The translations under genes were made by a program, and so were the position numbers. Below the pieces are notes generated by a model. It did not search any database. It was not told where the DNA came from and saw nothing but the letters and a program-made list of their open reading frames with translations. Below, in pieces: positions 47,954 through 61,609 of a stretch of DNA of 64,000 bases. This DNA is from Leuctra nigra. Its lineage: Eukaryota; Arthropoda; Insecta; Plecoptera; Leuctridae. How positions within the stretch are numbered: position 1 is the stretch's first letter; each line of letters begins with the position of its first letter. Location of the stretch: the NCBI GenBank assembly GCA_934045905.1, contig OW203762.1, positions 5,208,001 through 5,272,000 of the forward strand, read 5' to 3'.

Positions 47954-48400
47954 CAGGAGGCGGTTGTTTGTGGCATCATAGGTGCGGACCAGAAGCAGTT
48001 CATTCACGACAACATATCGCGGGCTTTTTCTGTAAACATGTATTTGTTATCTGTTATCTGTTGTGGCCCATTGTTCCAATTTTGTGTTCAAACAAGGGCA
48101 TATTCAGGGGGTGTACCAAAACAATTGGAACGAGTTCAAATTTAAATCAAGCCCTGGGTCTAGGACTAGGAAAAAGTCCTGGGTCCCCTCGATCCTAATA
48201 AGTGACACTCATAATTTATATTTCCCAAAAATAGCTATATTCAAAATGTGACCAAACGAATGACCTTCCCCCCGACGGCTGCTATCTTAGGGCGGCAGTG
48301 GAGTTTGTGTTGGCCAAATGATCCACTGCAGCTTCGCCGGCGAGCATATGCTCACGTGTATAAGGGCTACCCATCAGACAGGTCAGTGGTGGACAAAGAG
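47954..48400. other. Unique flank of the 119-bp satellite
   Basis: The satellite stops abruptly within a unit at GGGCTGGA. Short overlapping plus frames at 47918-48251 begin inside or at the edge of the satellite and show no recognisable domain. CAGTGGTGGACAAAG at about 48384 resembles an hAT-type terminus and leads into the following GC-rich repeat. Confidence 0.5.
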
Positions 48401-48596
48401 CAGCCAGGGTCGCCCTACCCATGCCGTCCCTTGAATTTCCGGTCCCCTCGTGCCGGCCTTCACCCTACAGACAGACGTCCCCCCGACTTGCGGTCCAACC
48501 CGCCCGAACCCTCCCGCCCCCCGTTCCGTCCCCATTCTGGTCTGGCTTTCACACCAGTGTCGGACTCCCCCGATCGGGCCCTCCCCGTGACCTCCA
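48401..48596 (+). repeat. GC-rich dispersed repeat, copy 2
   Basis: Aligns with the reverse complement of 6581-6749. Conserved blocks include CCAGGGTCG, CCCATGCC, CCCCTCG, CCCCATTCTG, CTGGCTTTC and GATCGGGCCC. The 117-codon frame at 48248-48601 lies mostly in this repeat and is not called. Confidence 0.75.
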
Positions 48597-48956
48597 TTTA
48601 AGTTTAATACAATAACAAACTTGATGTGCGCAAAATAACCTAGTTGTCGACGCTCTATTCAATATCAGACCGAATGAATGACATTGACAAAAAAAATCTC
48701 GGGGGCTGGGCCTCCGACCCCCACCCCTCTATTGTCCATTGTCATTTGTAGTCCTCAAATTTTAGTTGAAATTTGAGGAACCTTACACGACCTGAATCAT
48801 TTCTGAAATCACTTTGAATCAATTAGTACTCCCTACGCCTGCGATTAGAACTGTTGAGCTTGATCAGCGAGTACACGTGTACCTCTCAGTGGATGAAACC
48901 AGTTCCCCCCTCCACATGCGATGATCTCAACACGGCACACGGTTAGGTCAGACATG
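48597..48956. other. Short unique stretch, nothing recognised
   Basis: Moderately AT-rich, with a GGGGGCTGGGCCTCCGACCC patch at about 48697-48720 that resembles other C/G-rich transposon debris here. No gene recognised. Confidence 0.5.
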
Positions 48957-49115
48957 GATCAGCCAGATCGCGATCATATGGTGACGTCACGACGGTCAGT
49001 CGGTGACCTCATAGTGTCCTCCCCCCGCCCCTGGCCCTGGCCGGTGCGCCGCACCTTGCACCTAGCCCAGCGCGGGGTGGGTAAACAAGACAACACTTCG
49101 CGAGGGAATATCATG
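48957..49115 (+). promoter_or_regulatory. GC-rich island with CRE palindrome and GC box
   Basis: GTGACGTCAC, a perfect 10-bp CRE palindrome, lies at 48981-48990 and is followed by CCCCCCGCCCC (about 49021-49031), which matches a GC box. The island is CpG-rich compared with the neighbourhood. A 102-codon plus frame (48921-49229) covers it but has no known domain and ends in a poly-G tract. Promoter function is only suggested. Confidence 0.3.
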
Positions 49116-49202
49116 TCTGGCGGGATGGATATCACCTGGAATCTCCTTGCATGGAGCGGAAGATTAGATGTTGCAGACCCCGCAGTCGCGTGGGGCCCAC
49201 CA

Positions 49203-49214
49203 GGGGGGGGGGGG
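49203..49214. repeat. Poly-G tract (12 G)
   Basis: Uninterrupted run of 12 guanines. Confidence 0.95.
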
Positions 49215-50784
49215 ATTGGGATCGAATGAACATTATCAAAATACAAATATTGATAGGTAATTGATAGTAATGAAAATAGTAGTAATTTAAGAATGTTATT
49301 CATCAAATCGGATAAAATGTGTACACTAAATTTAAATTTTATCCGGGTCTGCGCGGCCCTGTCCCGCGTATTGCTTTGAGGCCCAGATCCCCAAACCCCC
49401 AGAACCCAATAGGACCTGAGGCTATAATATTTTATCCGAGCAAACTTGATTCAATGTGCCTGGGGCTAGATTTACACATGCTGTATAACCTCTCTATGAC
49501 CGATAAATCTATGCATTATTAGATAATACAATGTTTGCGATAAAACTTAATTGTTTTAAATGTACAATACTTGTTAACAAAGGTAATTAGTAATTTTTAT
49601 TGTGGTAATAGCACGATAGTACCTATAGTGTTGTTGGTAATTCATTCTGATTAATATGAATATTATTATATTATAATGATTATTATGATTCATTATGATT
49701 GTAGTGAATCTAATTCCTGAAACCTCGTAAGCGTGAAATGTAACAATGTGCTGTCCGCGCCAATGGCCGTCGCGTCTGCGCTACCACAGCCCCTTGCGTG
49801 CGACGGATAGGCAACCCAAGCTACATCCGTGTAATGAGGGTGGCCGCCCCCGCATCACGTTACACAATACCCGTGTAATAATTATCCATTCATCTGGCCA
49901 TTAGACGGAGTTTTCTGCGTGAGCTGGGAATCTCGGCTGGGACCTCTAATTGCCAGCCATTACTGCGATTAAAATGTACCAAGCCGCTCATTTCAAGGTC
50001 GGGAGCAGCATTGTTTTACCTATGTTGAGGGAATTTATTAGCGAACTGTGACCAACAATTTCATACTCACTTCCACTTCACTCGACTTTCAATTATTAAA
50101 AATTACTTTTATAATAGGTTTCGGTCATTTTTGGATCAAAAATATTATTACCAATAAATTCGCCATAGATCTTTTACACTTCGATAAACAGGTAACAGTA
50201 GTTATTAAAATGGAAAAAGTGGTCTAAAAGTGGCAGGATGAAAGTAAGAAGTGGCATGACAAAGAGATTCAATTCTTATGTCGTCGGTTTTTGTCAAGTA
50301 CTACCTACTATAAAATTATTGACATAGGTACCGTAATTGCAACTGTTTACCTTCAAAAAACATCGCACATATCGTTTAAAAACATTGCATCACAAATAGA
50401 AAAATAGTTCAAAAGTAAAAAAACTAGGTAAATAATGGAATTTTCAAATTTATTGAAAAAATTGTGGTAGGTTATGCGAAAAAACCTAGAAACGCCGTGA
50501 TCTAGCCGTGATCTAGTTCCTAGAAATGCGAACACAATAATAAGAACAGTGTGTGTAGGAAGGAAAACCAAAATCATAGAGATATTACTAGGAAAACGCT
50601 CTGTATAACGCGTTGATGAGCGAGCACGGACACCCGCAACAAATCAAACCGAAAATGTGTCTATCGAAAATATCATTAAAAGCCAATAATTCTTGAAATT
50701 CGTCAGACTTGTAGGTATAAAAATCTCCAAATATTCCTAAAGTATTAGTCCCAATAGCCATGCACAGTTTTAAGTTGATCGATT
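49215..50784. other. AT-rich stretch with scattered repeat debris
   Basis: No coding region recognised. GGAAAACGCTCTGTATAACG with TTGATGAGCGAGCACGG at about 50591-50628 resembles 60455-60490 (GGTGTAATGCTTTGATAAGCGAGCACCGG), so a dispersed repeat is present at both sites. A direct duplication GCCGTGATCTA occurs at about 50494 and 50505. Confidence 0.5.
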
Positions 50785-51532
50785 GAACTTTTATGATGAA
50801 AATGTTCCTTGTTAAAATTCAAAAATCATAGGATATATTTTAAAAAATATACCTGGGACCACTCATATGATAAAAGTGTGTGTACTTACACAATATTAGA
50901 CGATCTGTTGAACGGTCATATCAGTTTCATACGTTTGAAAGTTTCTGCTCTAACTACCTTGGAACTATAAAGAGTCCGAAGAAGCCGTGATCAACATTTT
51001 CGAGAAATTTGACAGATAACACGCAAAATTTCAGTAAAATGTCAATAACTTTTGGATTTAAACACAGATAAGTCTGAAAATTGTCAAAATTACAGATAAT
51101 GTTGGTCCCAATGACCATGCAAAGTTGTAAGTTGATCGGTCATATGGTTCTAGTTTAAATTTCAAAAATCATATGAAAGATTTTTTTAAATTTTAACCAA
51201 TGGGAGGATTTGGCTGAAACTTTGTATGATTGAGTAAAATGTTAGTGGTAATGACTTGTCAAAATTTCAAATTGATAAAACACACCAATCGAAAGATAAT
51301 TTTTTTTTAAATTTGAACCAATCAAGGGATCCCGTTCAAAAACGATCCCAGGGACCGCATAGAGTACGTTTGTATGTGTAAAAAATTTCAGATTGATTGC
51401 TTGAGCGGTTTGACCTGGGGTGTGACCACAAAAAAAAACATACAAACAAAAACAAAAACAAAAAAACACACAGAAAAAGTGCCATAAGAGTACCGTGGTG
51501 ACGCTCGCTACGCTCGCTCAATAACTGTACTT
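50785..51532 (+). repeat. Dispersed repeat family D, longest copy
   Basis: The first ~365 bp align with 7505-7880 and the later part with 8985-9400. It ends with an A-rich (CAAAAA)n tract at about 51430-51470 and then CGCTCGCTACGCTCGCTCAA (51503-51522). Recurrent internal sentences such as CCAATGACCATGCAAAG and TTTCAGATTGATTG suggest the element itself is built from diverged internal repeats. Overlapping minus frames reflect the poly-A tract and are not called. Confidence 0.75.
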
Positions 51533-51921
51533 CGCAATGAAACAATAAGAAAATCGAAAGAAAGTCGAAACAATGTCCAATTCATAATTTTCAAGGAAAT
51601 TGGAACATTATTTAAATGGAAATAAGCGACGTAAAGTTGTCCGTCCGGATTCCCTGGGAAGAGCAGATTGTCAAGTGAAAGAAAACGCTCTCTCCGCAGT
51701 AACTTGCTTCCCTCCTGATTGTCGTGAAGGAATATCGCTGTAATCGCCGGTCATCAGCGATATTGATTAGTGTTTACCGATCACAAGTCGACATTCGCAT
51801 GGGCGACGAGGTTCTTGCGTGATACTAAAACTTACTGTTGTGTTGTTCATCAAAAATTAAGTCTAAAAATATTACATTGTCCTCCCACTGCTGACAAATA
51901 CGTTTGAATCAATTACTACTC
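51533..51921. other. Unique stretch before the 71-bp satellite
   Basis: No gene or repeat recognised. The satellite starts abruptly at a partial unit near 51922. Confidence 0.5.
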
Positions 51922-54900
51922 CACGAAAATAGTCTGGACATCATGGAACATCGTCATCAACCAAGTCCTAGTCCACATCTAGCTGAGCCTATCACGAGAA
52001 TAGTCTGGACATCATGGAACATCGTCATCAACCAAGTCCTAGTCCACATACAGCTGAGCCTATCACGAGAATAGTCTGGACATCATGGAACATCGTCATC
52101 AACCAAGTCCTAGTCCACATCTAGCTGAGCCTATCACGAAAATAGTCTGGACATCATGGAACATCGTCATCAACCAAGTCCTAGTCCACATCTAGCTGAG
52201 CCTATCACGAGAATAGTCTGGACATCATGGAACATCGTCATCAACCAAGTCCTAGTCCACATCTAGCTGAGCCTATCACGAGAATAGTCTGGACATCATG
52301 GAACATCGTCATCAACCAAGTCCTAGTCCACATCCAGCTGAGCCTATCACGAGAATAGTCTGGACATCATGGAACATCGTCATCAACCAAGTCCTAGTCC
52401 ACATCCAGCTGAGCCTATCACGAGAATAGTCTGGACATCATGGAACATCGTCATCAACCAAGTCCTAGTCCACATCCAGCTGAACCTATCACGAGAATAG
52501 TCTGGACATCATGGAACATCGTCATCAACCAAGTCCTAGTCCACATCCAGCTGAGCCTATCACGAGAATAGTCTGGACATCATGGAACATCGTCATCAAC
52601 CAAGTCCTAGTCCACATCTAGCTGAGCCTATCACGAGAATAGTCTGGACATCATGGAACATCGTCATCAACCAAGTCCTAGTCCACATCCAGCTGAGCCT
52701 ATCACGAGAATAGTCTTGACATCATGGAACATCGTCATCAACCAAGTCCTAGTCCACATCCAGCTGAGCCTATCACGAGAATAGTCTGGACATCATGGAA
52801 CATCGTCATCAACCAAGTCCTAGTCCACATCCAGCTGAGCCTATCACGAGAATAGTCTGGACATCATGGAACATCGTCATCAACCAAGTCCTAGTCCACA
52901 TCTAGCTGAGCCTATCACGAGAATAGTCTGGACATCATGGAACATCGTCATCAACCAAGTCCTAGTCCACATCTAGCTGAGCCTATCACGAGAATAGTCT
53001 GGACATCATGGAACATCGTCATCAACCAAGTCCTAGTCCACATCTAGCTGAGCCTATCACGAGAATAGTCTGGACATCATGGAACATCGTCATCAACCAA
53101 GTCCTAGTCCACATCTAGCTGAGCCTATCACGAGAATAGTCTGGACATCATGGAACATCGTCATCAACCAAGTCCTAGTCCACATCTAGCTGAGCCTATC
53201 ACGAGAATAGTCTGGACATCATGGAACATCGTCATCAACCAAGTCCTAGTCCACATCTAGCTGAGCCTATCACGAGAATAGTCTGGACATCATGGAACAT
53301 CGTCATCAACCAAGTCCTAGTCCACATCCAGCTGAGCCTATCACGAGAATAGTCTGGACATCATGGAACATCGTCATCAACCAAGTCCTAGTCCACATCC
53401 AGCTGAGCCTATCACGAGAATAGTCTGGACATCATGGAACATCGTCATCAACCAAGTCCTAGTCCACATCCAGCTGAGCCTATCACGAGAATAGTCTGGA
53501 CATCATGGAACATCGTCATCAACCAAGTCCTAGTCCACATCCAGCTGAGCCTATCACGAGAATAGTCTGGACATCATGGAACATCGTCATCAACCAAGTC
53601 CTAGTCCACATCTAGCTGAGCCTATCACGAGAATAGTCTGGACATCATGGAACATCGTCATCAACCAAGTCCTAGTCCACATCCAGCTGAGCCTATCACG
53701 AGAATAGTCTGGACATCATGGAACATCGTCATCAACCAAGTCCTAGTCCACATCTAGCTGAGCCTATCACGAGAATAGTCTGGACATCATGGAACATCGT
53801 CATCAACCAAGTCCTAGTCCACATCTAGCTGAGCCTATCACGAGAATAGTCTGGACATCATGGAACATCGTCATCAACCAAGTCCTAGTCCACATCCAGC
53901 TGAGCCTATCACGAGAATAGTCTGGTCATCATGGAACATCGTCATCAACCAAGTCCTAGTCCACATCCCGCTGAGCCTATCACGAGAATAGTCTGGACAT
54001 CATGGAACATCGTCATCAACCAAGTCCTAGTCCACATCTAGCTGAGCCTATCACGAGAATAGTCTGGACATCATGGAACATCGTCATCAACCAAGTCCTA
54101 GTCCACATCCAGCTGATAGCCTATCACGAGAATAGTCTGGACATCATTGAACATCGTCATCAACCAAGTCCTAGTCCACATCCAGCTGAGCCTATCACGA
54201 GAATAGTCTGGACATCATGGAACATCGTCATCAACCAAGTCCTAGTCCACATCAAGCTGAGCCTATCACGATAATAGTCTGGACATCATGGAACATCGTC
54301 ATCAACCAAGTCCTAGTCCACATCCAGCTGAGCCTATCACGAGAATAGTCTGGACATCATGGAACATCGTCATCAACCAAGTCCTAGTCCACATCTAGCT
54401 GAGCCTATCACGAGAATAGTCTGGACATCATGGAACATCGTCATCAACCAAGTCCTAGTCCACATCTAGCTGAGCCTATCACGAGAATAGTCTGGACATC
54501 ATGGAACATCGTCATCAACCAAATCCTAGTCCACATCCAGCTGAGCCTATCACGAGAATAGTCTGGACATCATGGAACATCGTCATCAACCAAGTCCTAG
54601 TCCACATCTAGCTGAGCCTATCACGAGAATAGTCTGGACATCATGGAACATCGTCATCAACCAAGTCCTAGTCCACATCTAGCTGAGCCTATCACGAGAA
54701 TTGTCTGGACATCATGGAACATCGTCATCAACCAAGTCCTAGTCCACATCTAGCTGAGCCTATCACGAGAATAGTCTGGACATCATGGAACATCGTCATC
54801 AACCAAGTCCTAGTCCACATCTAGCTGAGCCTATCACGAGAATAGTCTGGACATCATGGAACATCGTCATCAACCAAGTCCTAGTTCACATCTAGCTGAG

Positions 54901-57900
54901 CCTATCACGAGAATAGTCTGGACATCATGGAACATCGTCATCAACCAAGTTCTAGTCCACATCTAGCTGAGCCTATCACGAGAATAGTCTGGACATCATG
55001 GAACATCGTCATCAACCAAGTCCTAGTCCACATCTAGCTGAGCCTATCACGAGAATAGTCTGGACATCATGGAACATCGTCATCAACCAAGTCCTAGTCC
55101 ACATCTAGCTGAGCCTATCACGAGAATAGTCTGGACATCATGGAACATCGTCATCAACCAAGTCCTAGTCCACATCTAGCTGAGCCTATCACGAGAATAG
55201 TCTGGATATCATGGAACATCGTCATCAACCAAGTCCTAGTCCACATCTAGCTGAGCCTATAACGAGAATAGTCTGGACATCATGGAACATCGTCATCAAC
55301 CAAGTCCTAGTCCACATCTAGCTGAGCCTATCACGAGAATAGTCTGGACATCATGGAACATCGTCATCAACCAAGTCCTAGTCCACATCTAGCTGAGCCT
55401 ATCACGAGAATAGTCTGGACATCATGGAACATCGTCATCAACCAAGTCCTAGTCCACATCTAGCTGAGCCTATCACGAGAATAGTCTGGACATCATGGAA
55501 CATCGTCATCAACCAAGTCCTAGTCCACATCCAGCTGAGCCTATCACGAGAATAGTCTGGACATCATGGAACATCGTCATCAACCAAGTCCTAGTCCACA
55601 TCTAGCTGAGCCTATCACGAGAATAGTCTGGACATCATGGAACATCGTCATCAACCAAGTCCTAGTCCACATCTAGCTGAGCCAATCACGAGAATAGTCT
55701 GGACATCATGGAACATCGTCATCAACCAAGTCCTAGTTCACATCTAGCTGAGCCTATCACGAGAATAGTCTGGACATCATGGAACATCGTCATCAACCAA
55801 GTCCTAGTCCACATCTAGCTGAGCCTATCACGAGAATAGTCTGGACATCATGGAACATCGTCATCAACCAATTCCTAGTCCACATCTAGCTGAGCCTATC
55901 ACGAGAATAGTCTGGACATCATGGAACATCGTCATCAACCAAGTCCTAGTCCACATCTAGCTGAGCCTATCACGAGAATAGTCTGGACATCATGGAACAT
56001 CGTCATCAACCAAGTCCTAGTCCACATCCAGCTGAGCCTATCACGAGAATAGTCTGGACATCATGGAACATCGTCATCAACCAAGTCCTAGTCCACATCT
56101 AGCTGAGCCTATCACGAGAATAGTCTGGACATCATGGAACATCGTCATCAACCAAGTCCTAGTCCACATCTAGCTGAGCCTATCACGAGAATAGTCTGGA
56201 CATCATGGAACATCGTCATCAACCAAGTCCTAGTCCACATCTAGCTGAGCCTATCACGAGAATAGTCTGGACATCATGGAACATCGTCATCAACCAAGTC
56301 CTAGTCCACATCTAGCTGAGCCTATCACGAGAATAGTCTGGACATCATGGAACATCGTCATCAACCAAGTCCTAGTCCACATCCAGCTGAGCCTATCACG
56401 AGAATAACCTGGACATCATGGAACATCGTCATCAACCGAGTCCTAGTCCACATCTAGCTGAGCCTATCACGAGAATAGTCTGGACATCATGGAACATCGT
56501 CATCAACCAAGTCCTAGTCCACATCTAGCTGAGCCTATCACGAGAATAGTCTGGACATCATGGAACATCGTCATCAACCAAGTCCTAGTCCACATCCAGC
56601 TGAGCCTATCACGAGAATAGTCTGGACATCATGGAACATCGTCATCAACCAAGTCCTAGTCCACATCCAGCTGAGCCTATCACGATAATAGTCTGGACAT
56701 CATGGAACATCGTCATCAACCAAGTCCTAGTCCACATCCAGCTGAGCCTATCACGAGAATAGTCTGGACATCATGGAACATCGTCATCAACCAAGTCCTA
56801 GTCCACATCTAGCTGAGCCTATCACGAGAATAGTCTGGACATCATGGAACATCGTCATCAACCAAGTCCTAGTCCACATCCAGCTGAGCCTATCACGAGA
56901 ATAGTCTGGACATCATGGAACATCGTCATCAACCAAGTCCTAGTCCACATCCAGCTGATAGCCTATCACGAGAATAGTCTGGACATTATGGAACATCGTC
57001 ATCAACCAAGTCCTAGTCCACATCTAGCTGAGCCTATCACGAGAATAGTCTGGACATCATGGAACATCGTCATCAACCAAGTCCTAGTCCACATCCAGCT
57101 GAGCCTATCACGAGAATAGTCTGGACATCATGGAACATCGTCATCAACCAAGTCCTAGTCCACATCTAGCTGAGCCTATCACGAGAATAGTCTGGACATC
57201 ATGGAACATCGTCATCAACCAAGTCCTAGTCCACATCTAGCTGAGCCTATCACGAGAATAGTCTGGACATCATGGAACATCGTCATCAACCAAGTCCTAG
57301 TCCACATCCAGCTGAGCCTATCACGAGAATAGTCTGGACATCATGGAACATCGTCATCAACCAAGTCCTAGTCCACATCCAGCTGAGCCTATCACGAGAA
57401 TAGTCTGGACATCATGGAACATCGTCATCAACCAAGTCCTAGTCCACATCTAGCTGAGCCTATCACGAGAATAGTCTGGACATCATGGAACATCGTCATC
57501 AACCAAGTCCTAGTCCACATCCAGCTGAGCCTATCACGAGAATAGTCTGGACATCATGGAACATGGTCATCAACCAAGTCCTAGTCCACATCCAGCTGAG
57601 CCTATCACGAGAATAGTCTGGACATCATGGAACATCGTCATCAACCAAGTCCTAGTCCACATCCAGCTGAGCCTATCACGAGAATAGTCTGGACATCATG
57701 GAACATCGTCATCAACCAATTCCTAGTCCACATCTAGCTGAGCCTATCACGAGAATAGTCTGGACATCATGGAACATCGTCATCAACCAAGTCCTTGTCC
57801 ACATCTAGCTGAGCCTATCACGAGAATAGTCTGGACATCATGGAACATCGTCATCAACCAAGTCCTAGTCCACATCTAGCTGAGCCTATCACGAGAATAG

Positions 57901-60366
57901 TCTGGACATTATGGAACATCGTCATCAACCAAGTCCTAGTCCACATCCAGCTGAGCCTATCACGAGAATAGTCTGGACATCATGGAACATCGTCATCAAC
58001 CAAGTCCTAGTCCACATCCAGCTGAGCCTATCACGAGAATAGTCTGGACATCATGGAACATCGTCATCAACCAAGTCCTAGTCCACATCCAGCTGAGCCT
58101 ATCACGAGAATAGTCTGGACATCATGGAACATCGTCATCAACCAAGTCCTAGTCCACATCCAGCTGAGCCTATCACGAGAATAGTCTGGACATTATGGAA
58201 CATCGTCATCAACCAAGTCCTAGTCCACATCTAGCTGAGCCTATCACGAGAATAGTCTGGACATCATGGAACATCGTCATCAACCAAGTCCTAGTCCACA
58301 TCTAGCTGAGCCTATCACGAGAATAGTCTGGACATTATGGAACATCGTCATCAACCAAGTCCTAGTCCACATCCAGCTGAGCCTATCACGAGAATAGTCT
58401 GGACATCATGGAACATCGTCATCAACCAAGTCCTAGTCCACATCCAGCTGAGCCTATCACGAGAATAGTCTGGACATCATGGAACATCGTCATCAACCAA
58501 GTCCTAGTCCACATCCAGCTGAGCCTATCACGAGAATAGTCTGGACATCATGGAACATCGTCATCAACCAAGTCCTAGTCCACATCTAGCTGAGCCTATC
58601 ACGAGAATAGTCTGGACATCATGGAACATCGTCATCAACCAAGTCCTAGTCCACATCTAGCTGAGCCTATCACGAGAATAGTCTGGACATCATGGAACAT
58701 CGTCATCAACCAAGTCCTAGTCCACATCTAGCTGAGCCTATCACGAGAATAGTCTGGACATCATGGAACATCGTCATCAACCAAGTCCTAGTCCACATCT
58801 AGCTGAGCCTATCACGAGAATAGTCTGGACATCATGGAACATCGTCATCAACCAAGTCCTAGTCCACATCCAGCTGAGCCTATCACGAGAATAGTCTGGA
58901 CATCATGGAACATCGTCATCAACCAAGTCCTAGTCCACATCTAGCTGAGCCTATCACGAGAATAGTCTGGACATCATGGAACATCGTCATCAACCAAGTC
59001 CTAGTCCACATCTAGCTGAGCCTATCACGAGAATAGTCTGGACATCATGGAACATCGTCATCAACCAAGTCCTAGTCCACATCCAGCTGAGCCTATCACG
59101 AGAATAGTCTGGACATTATGGAACATCGTCATCAACCAAGTCCTAGTCCACATCTAGCTGAGCCTATCACGTGAATAGTCTGGACATCATGGAACATCGT
59201 CATCAACCAAGTCCTAGTCCACATCCAGCTGAGCCTATCACGAGAATAGTCTGGACATCATGGAACATCGTCATCAACCAAGTCCTAGTCCACATCTAGC
59301 TGAGCCTATCACGAGAATAGTCTGGACATCATGGAACATCGTCATCAACCAAGTCCTAGTCCACATCTAGCTGAGCCTATCACGAGAATAGTCTGGACAT
59401 CATGGAACATCGTCATCAACCAAGTCCTAGTCCACATCTAGCTGAGCCTATCACGAGAATAGTCTGGACATCATGGAACATCGTCATCAACCAAGTCCTA
59501 GTCCACATCTAGCTGAGCCTATCACGAGAATAGTCTGGACATCATGGAACATCGTCATCAACCAAGTCCTAGTCCACATCCAGCTGAGCCTATCACGAGA
59601 ATAGTCTGGACATCATGGAACATCGTCATCAACCAAGTCCTAGTCCACATCTAGCTGAGCCTATCACGAGAATAGTCTGGACATCATGGAACATCGTCAT
59701 CAACCAAGTCCTAGTCCACATCTAGCTGAGCCTATCACGAGAATAGTCTGGACATCATGGAACATCGTCATCAACCAAGTCCTAGTCCACATCCAGCTGA
59801 GCCTATCACGAGAATAGTCTGGACATTATGGAACATCGTCATCAACCAAGTCCTAGTCCACATCTAGCTGAGCCTATCACGTGAATAGTCTGGACATCAT
59901 GGAACATCGTCATCAACCAAGTCCTAGTCCACATCTAGCTGAGCCTATCACGAGAATAGTCTGGACATCATGGAACATCGTCATCAACCAAGTCCTAGTC
60001 CACATCTAGCTGAGCCTATCACGAGAATAGTCTGGACATCATGGAACATCGTCATCAACCAAGTCCTAGTCCACATCTAGCTGAGCCTATCACGAGAATA
60101 GTCTGGACATCATGGAACATCGTCATCAACCAAGTCCTAGTCCACATCCAGCTGAGCCTATCACGAGAATAGTCTGGACATCATGGAACATCGTCATCAA
60201 CCAAGTCCTAGTCCACATCTAGCTGAGCCTATCACGAGAATAGTCTGGACATCATGGAACATCGTCATCAACCAAGTCCTAGTCCACATCTAGCTGAGCC
60301 TATCACGAGAATAGTCTGGACATCATGGAACATCGTCATCAACCAAGTCCTAGTCCACATCTAGCT
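51922..60366. repeat. 71-bp satellite DNA, about 119 copies
   Basis: A 71-bp unit (marker ATCATGGAACATCG, first at 51940) repeats to 60366. From 51940 the length equals 118 units plus 45 bases plus 4, and the 4 extra bases correspond to the two GCTGATAGCC variants (2-bp insertions near 54115 and 56957). The main base variant is CATCTAGC/CATCCAGC; rare ones are ACATTATGG, CACGTGAAT and CACGATAAT. Stops occur in most frames, except short frames bridging the 2-bp insertions (54002-54274, 56844-57119), which are by-products. Confidence 0.98.
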
Positions 60367-61075
60367 AGCATCTGCATACGAAACCAGGAGTTCAAAGGCC
60401 CACATCGAGAACACAGAAACTCGTAATTTAATTTCAAATTCTAATAACTAGGACAATTCTCGGTGTAATGCTTTGATAAGCGAGCACCGGTATGTGCAGC
60501 ACATCTAACCATGATCTAGCCGAAATTCCATAAATAATCCCTAAATAATCACTTGCAGGAGCACAGAAGAATTCAGATTTTCGTCAGAAACTGGAAAGAT
60601 TGCCACAAAACATTACATTAGATTCAATTCACTGTCAAAGACGAAATGTATGATGTCTATGTGACAGAAGTTCTACAGAAATTTCCAGTGATCATGGTCA
60701 AATAGGTAGGTACCTATTTTATAAACTGTAAAACATTTGTTGCTATGGTAATGATAACTAAATAACATAAATAAAATTTCCAATGAAACCAATGGACCGA
60801 TCTTGCTGAAAATCATTATGACCACAACCAGAATACGAGAATAGTAATAAGTTTTGTGGAAAAAAAATGTTTCTGGTGCGTTAAGTTTCGTTTGGCAGGA
60901 GACGCCAGATGCACACACAGACAAACGACAGACAAACAAACAGTGTTTCAATGGAAGCGCGCTCGATTACGCCTCATCATTTTAATATGCTGCCACCCGC
61001 CAAGCATAATAATATGCCTCCATTCTTTGGATTTTTTAAATTTTTGTTAACTCTATTCTTTCAATTGGTACCTCA
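60367..61075. other. Unique stretch with repeat fragments
   Basis: Begins with a fragment related to 50591-50628. At about 60755-60955 AATTTCCAATGAAACCAATG...CAGACAAACGACAGACAAAC resembles the tails of family D-like retroelements. No gene recognised. Confidence 0.5.
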
Positions 61076-61304
61076 GAGGTAGAAGGCCGGAAGTCTTCAA
61101 CGATTCTTTAGGTGAGTTTAGTAAATATATCTTCAACAAAACATATGTGACATGGTTCATTGTGTAAGAGAACCTACTTCATTATAGGTACCTACCTAAC
61201 TGTATGTTGACGTCAGGGTACAGCTTGAACATCATTTCGGAAGTGTCATCTGAGTGATCATTTCAGATTTCATCGAGAATTGACTTCCGGCCTTCTACCT
61301 CTCA
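61073..61304. mobile_element. 226-bp MITE
   Basis: The element 61076-61301 has near-perfect inverted ends GAGGTAGAAGGCCGGAAGTC and its reverse complement. TCA lies directly outside both ends (61073-61075, 61302-61304) and may be a 3-bp TSD. The interior holds no frame. Superfamily undetermined; 3-bp TSDs would fit PIF/Harbinger. Confidence 0.75.
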
Positions 61305-61609
61305 TGTAGAGCATTAATATCAAGATCATTTAGTTTTATTTTGTATGATACATTTTTCCTCGTTTGATTTGAGCATACTCGTTTGATTTGAGTTTGATTT
61401 ACGTAGCGTAGAGGTATTTTGTGACTGATGTTTCTGTTGAAATGTTTTAGTTCCGACCTACGGAATTTGTATTTTGTATTAAATAATTAAATAAATAAAT
61501 AATGTACTGTTCAAAATACACATTGAGATTAATAGAGTAGGTAATTACTAATTGACAAATAAATTATCTTTCAAATTTACTGTTTGATTCCTTTTCTTAG
61601 TAATAGACG

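Noticed and set aside
34030..48007. Over 100 overlapping 73-residue minus-strand frames (MQDLGAGCGC...)
   Set aside because: They recur once per 119-bp satellite unit and exist only because of the repeat; 119 is not a multiple of three, and frames join or break with each 1-bp indel.
34034..60366. CRISPR arrays
   Set aside because: The arrays have no unique spacers between repeats; units are contiguous and the sequence is clearly eukaryotic in character.
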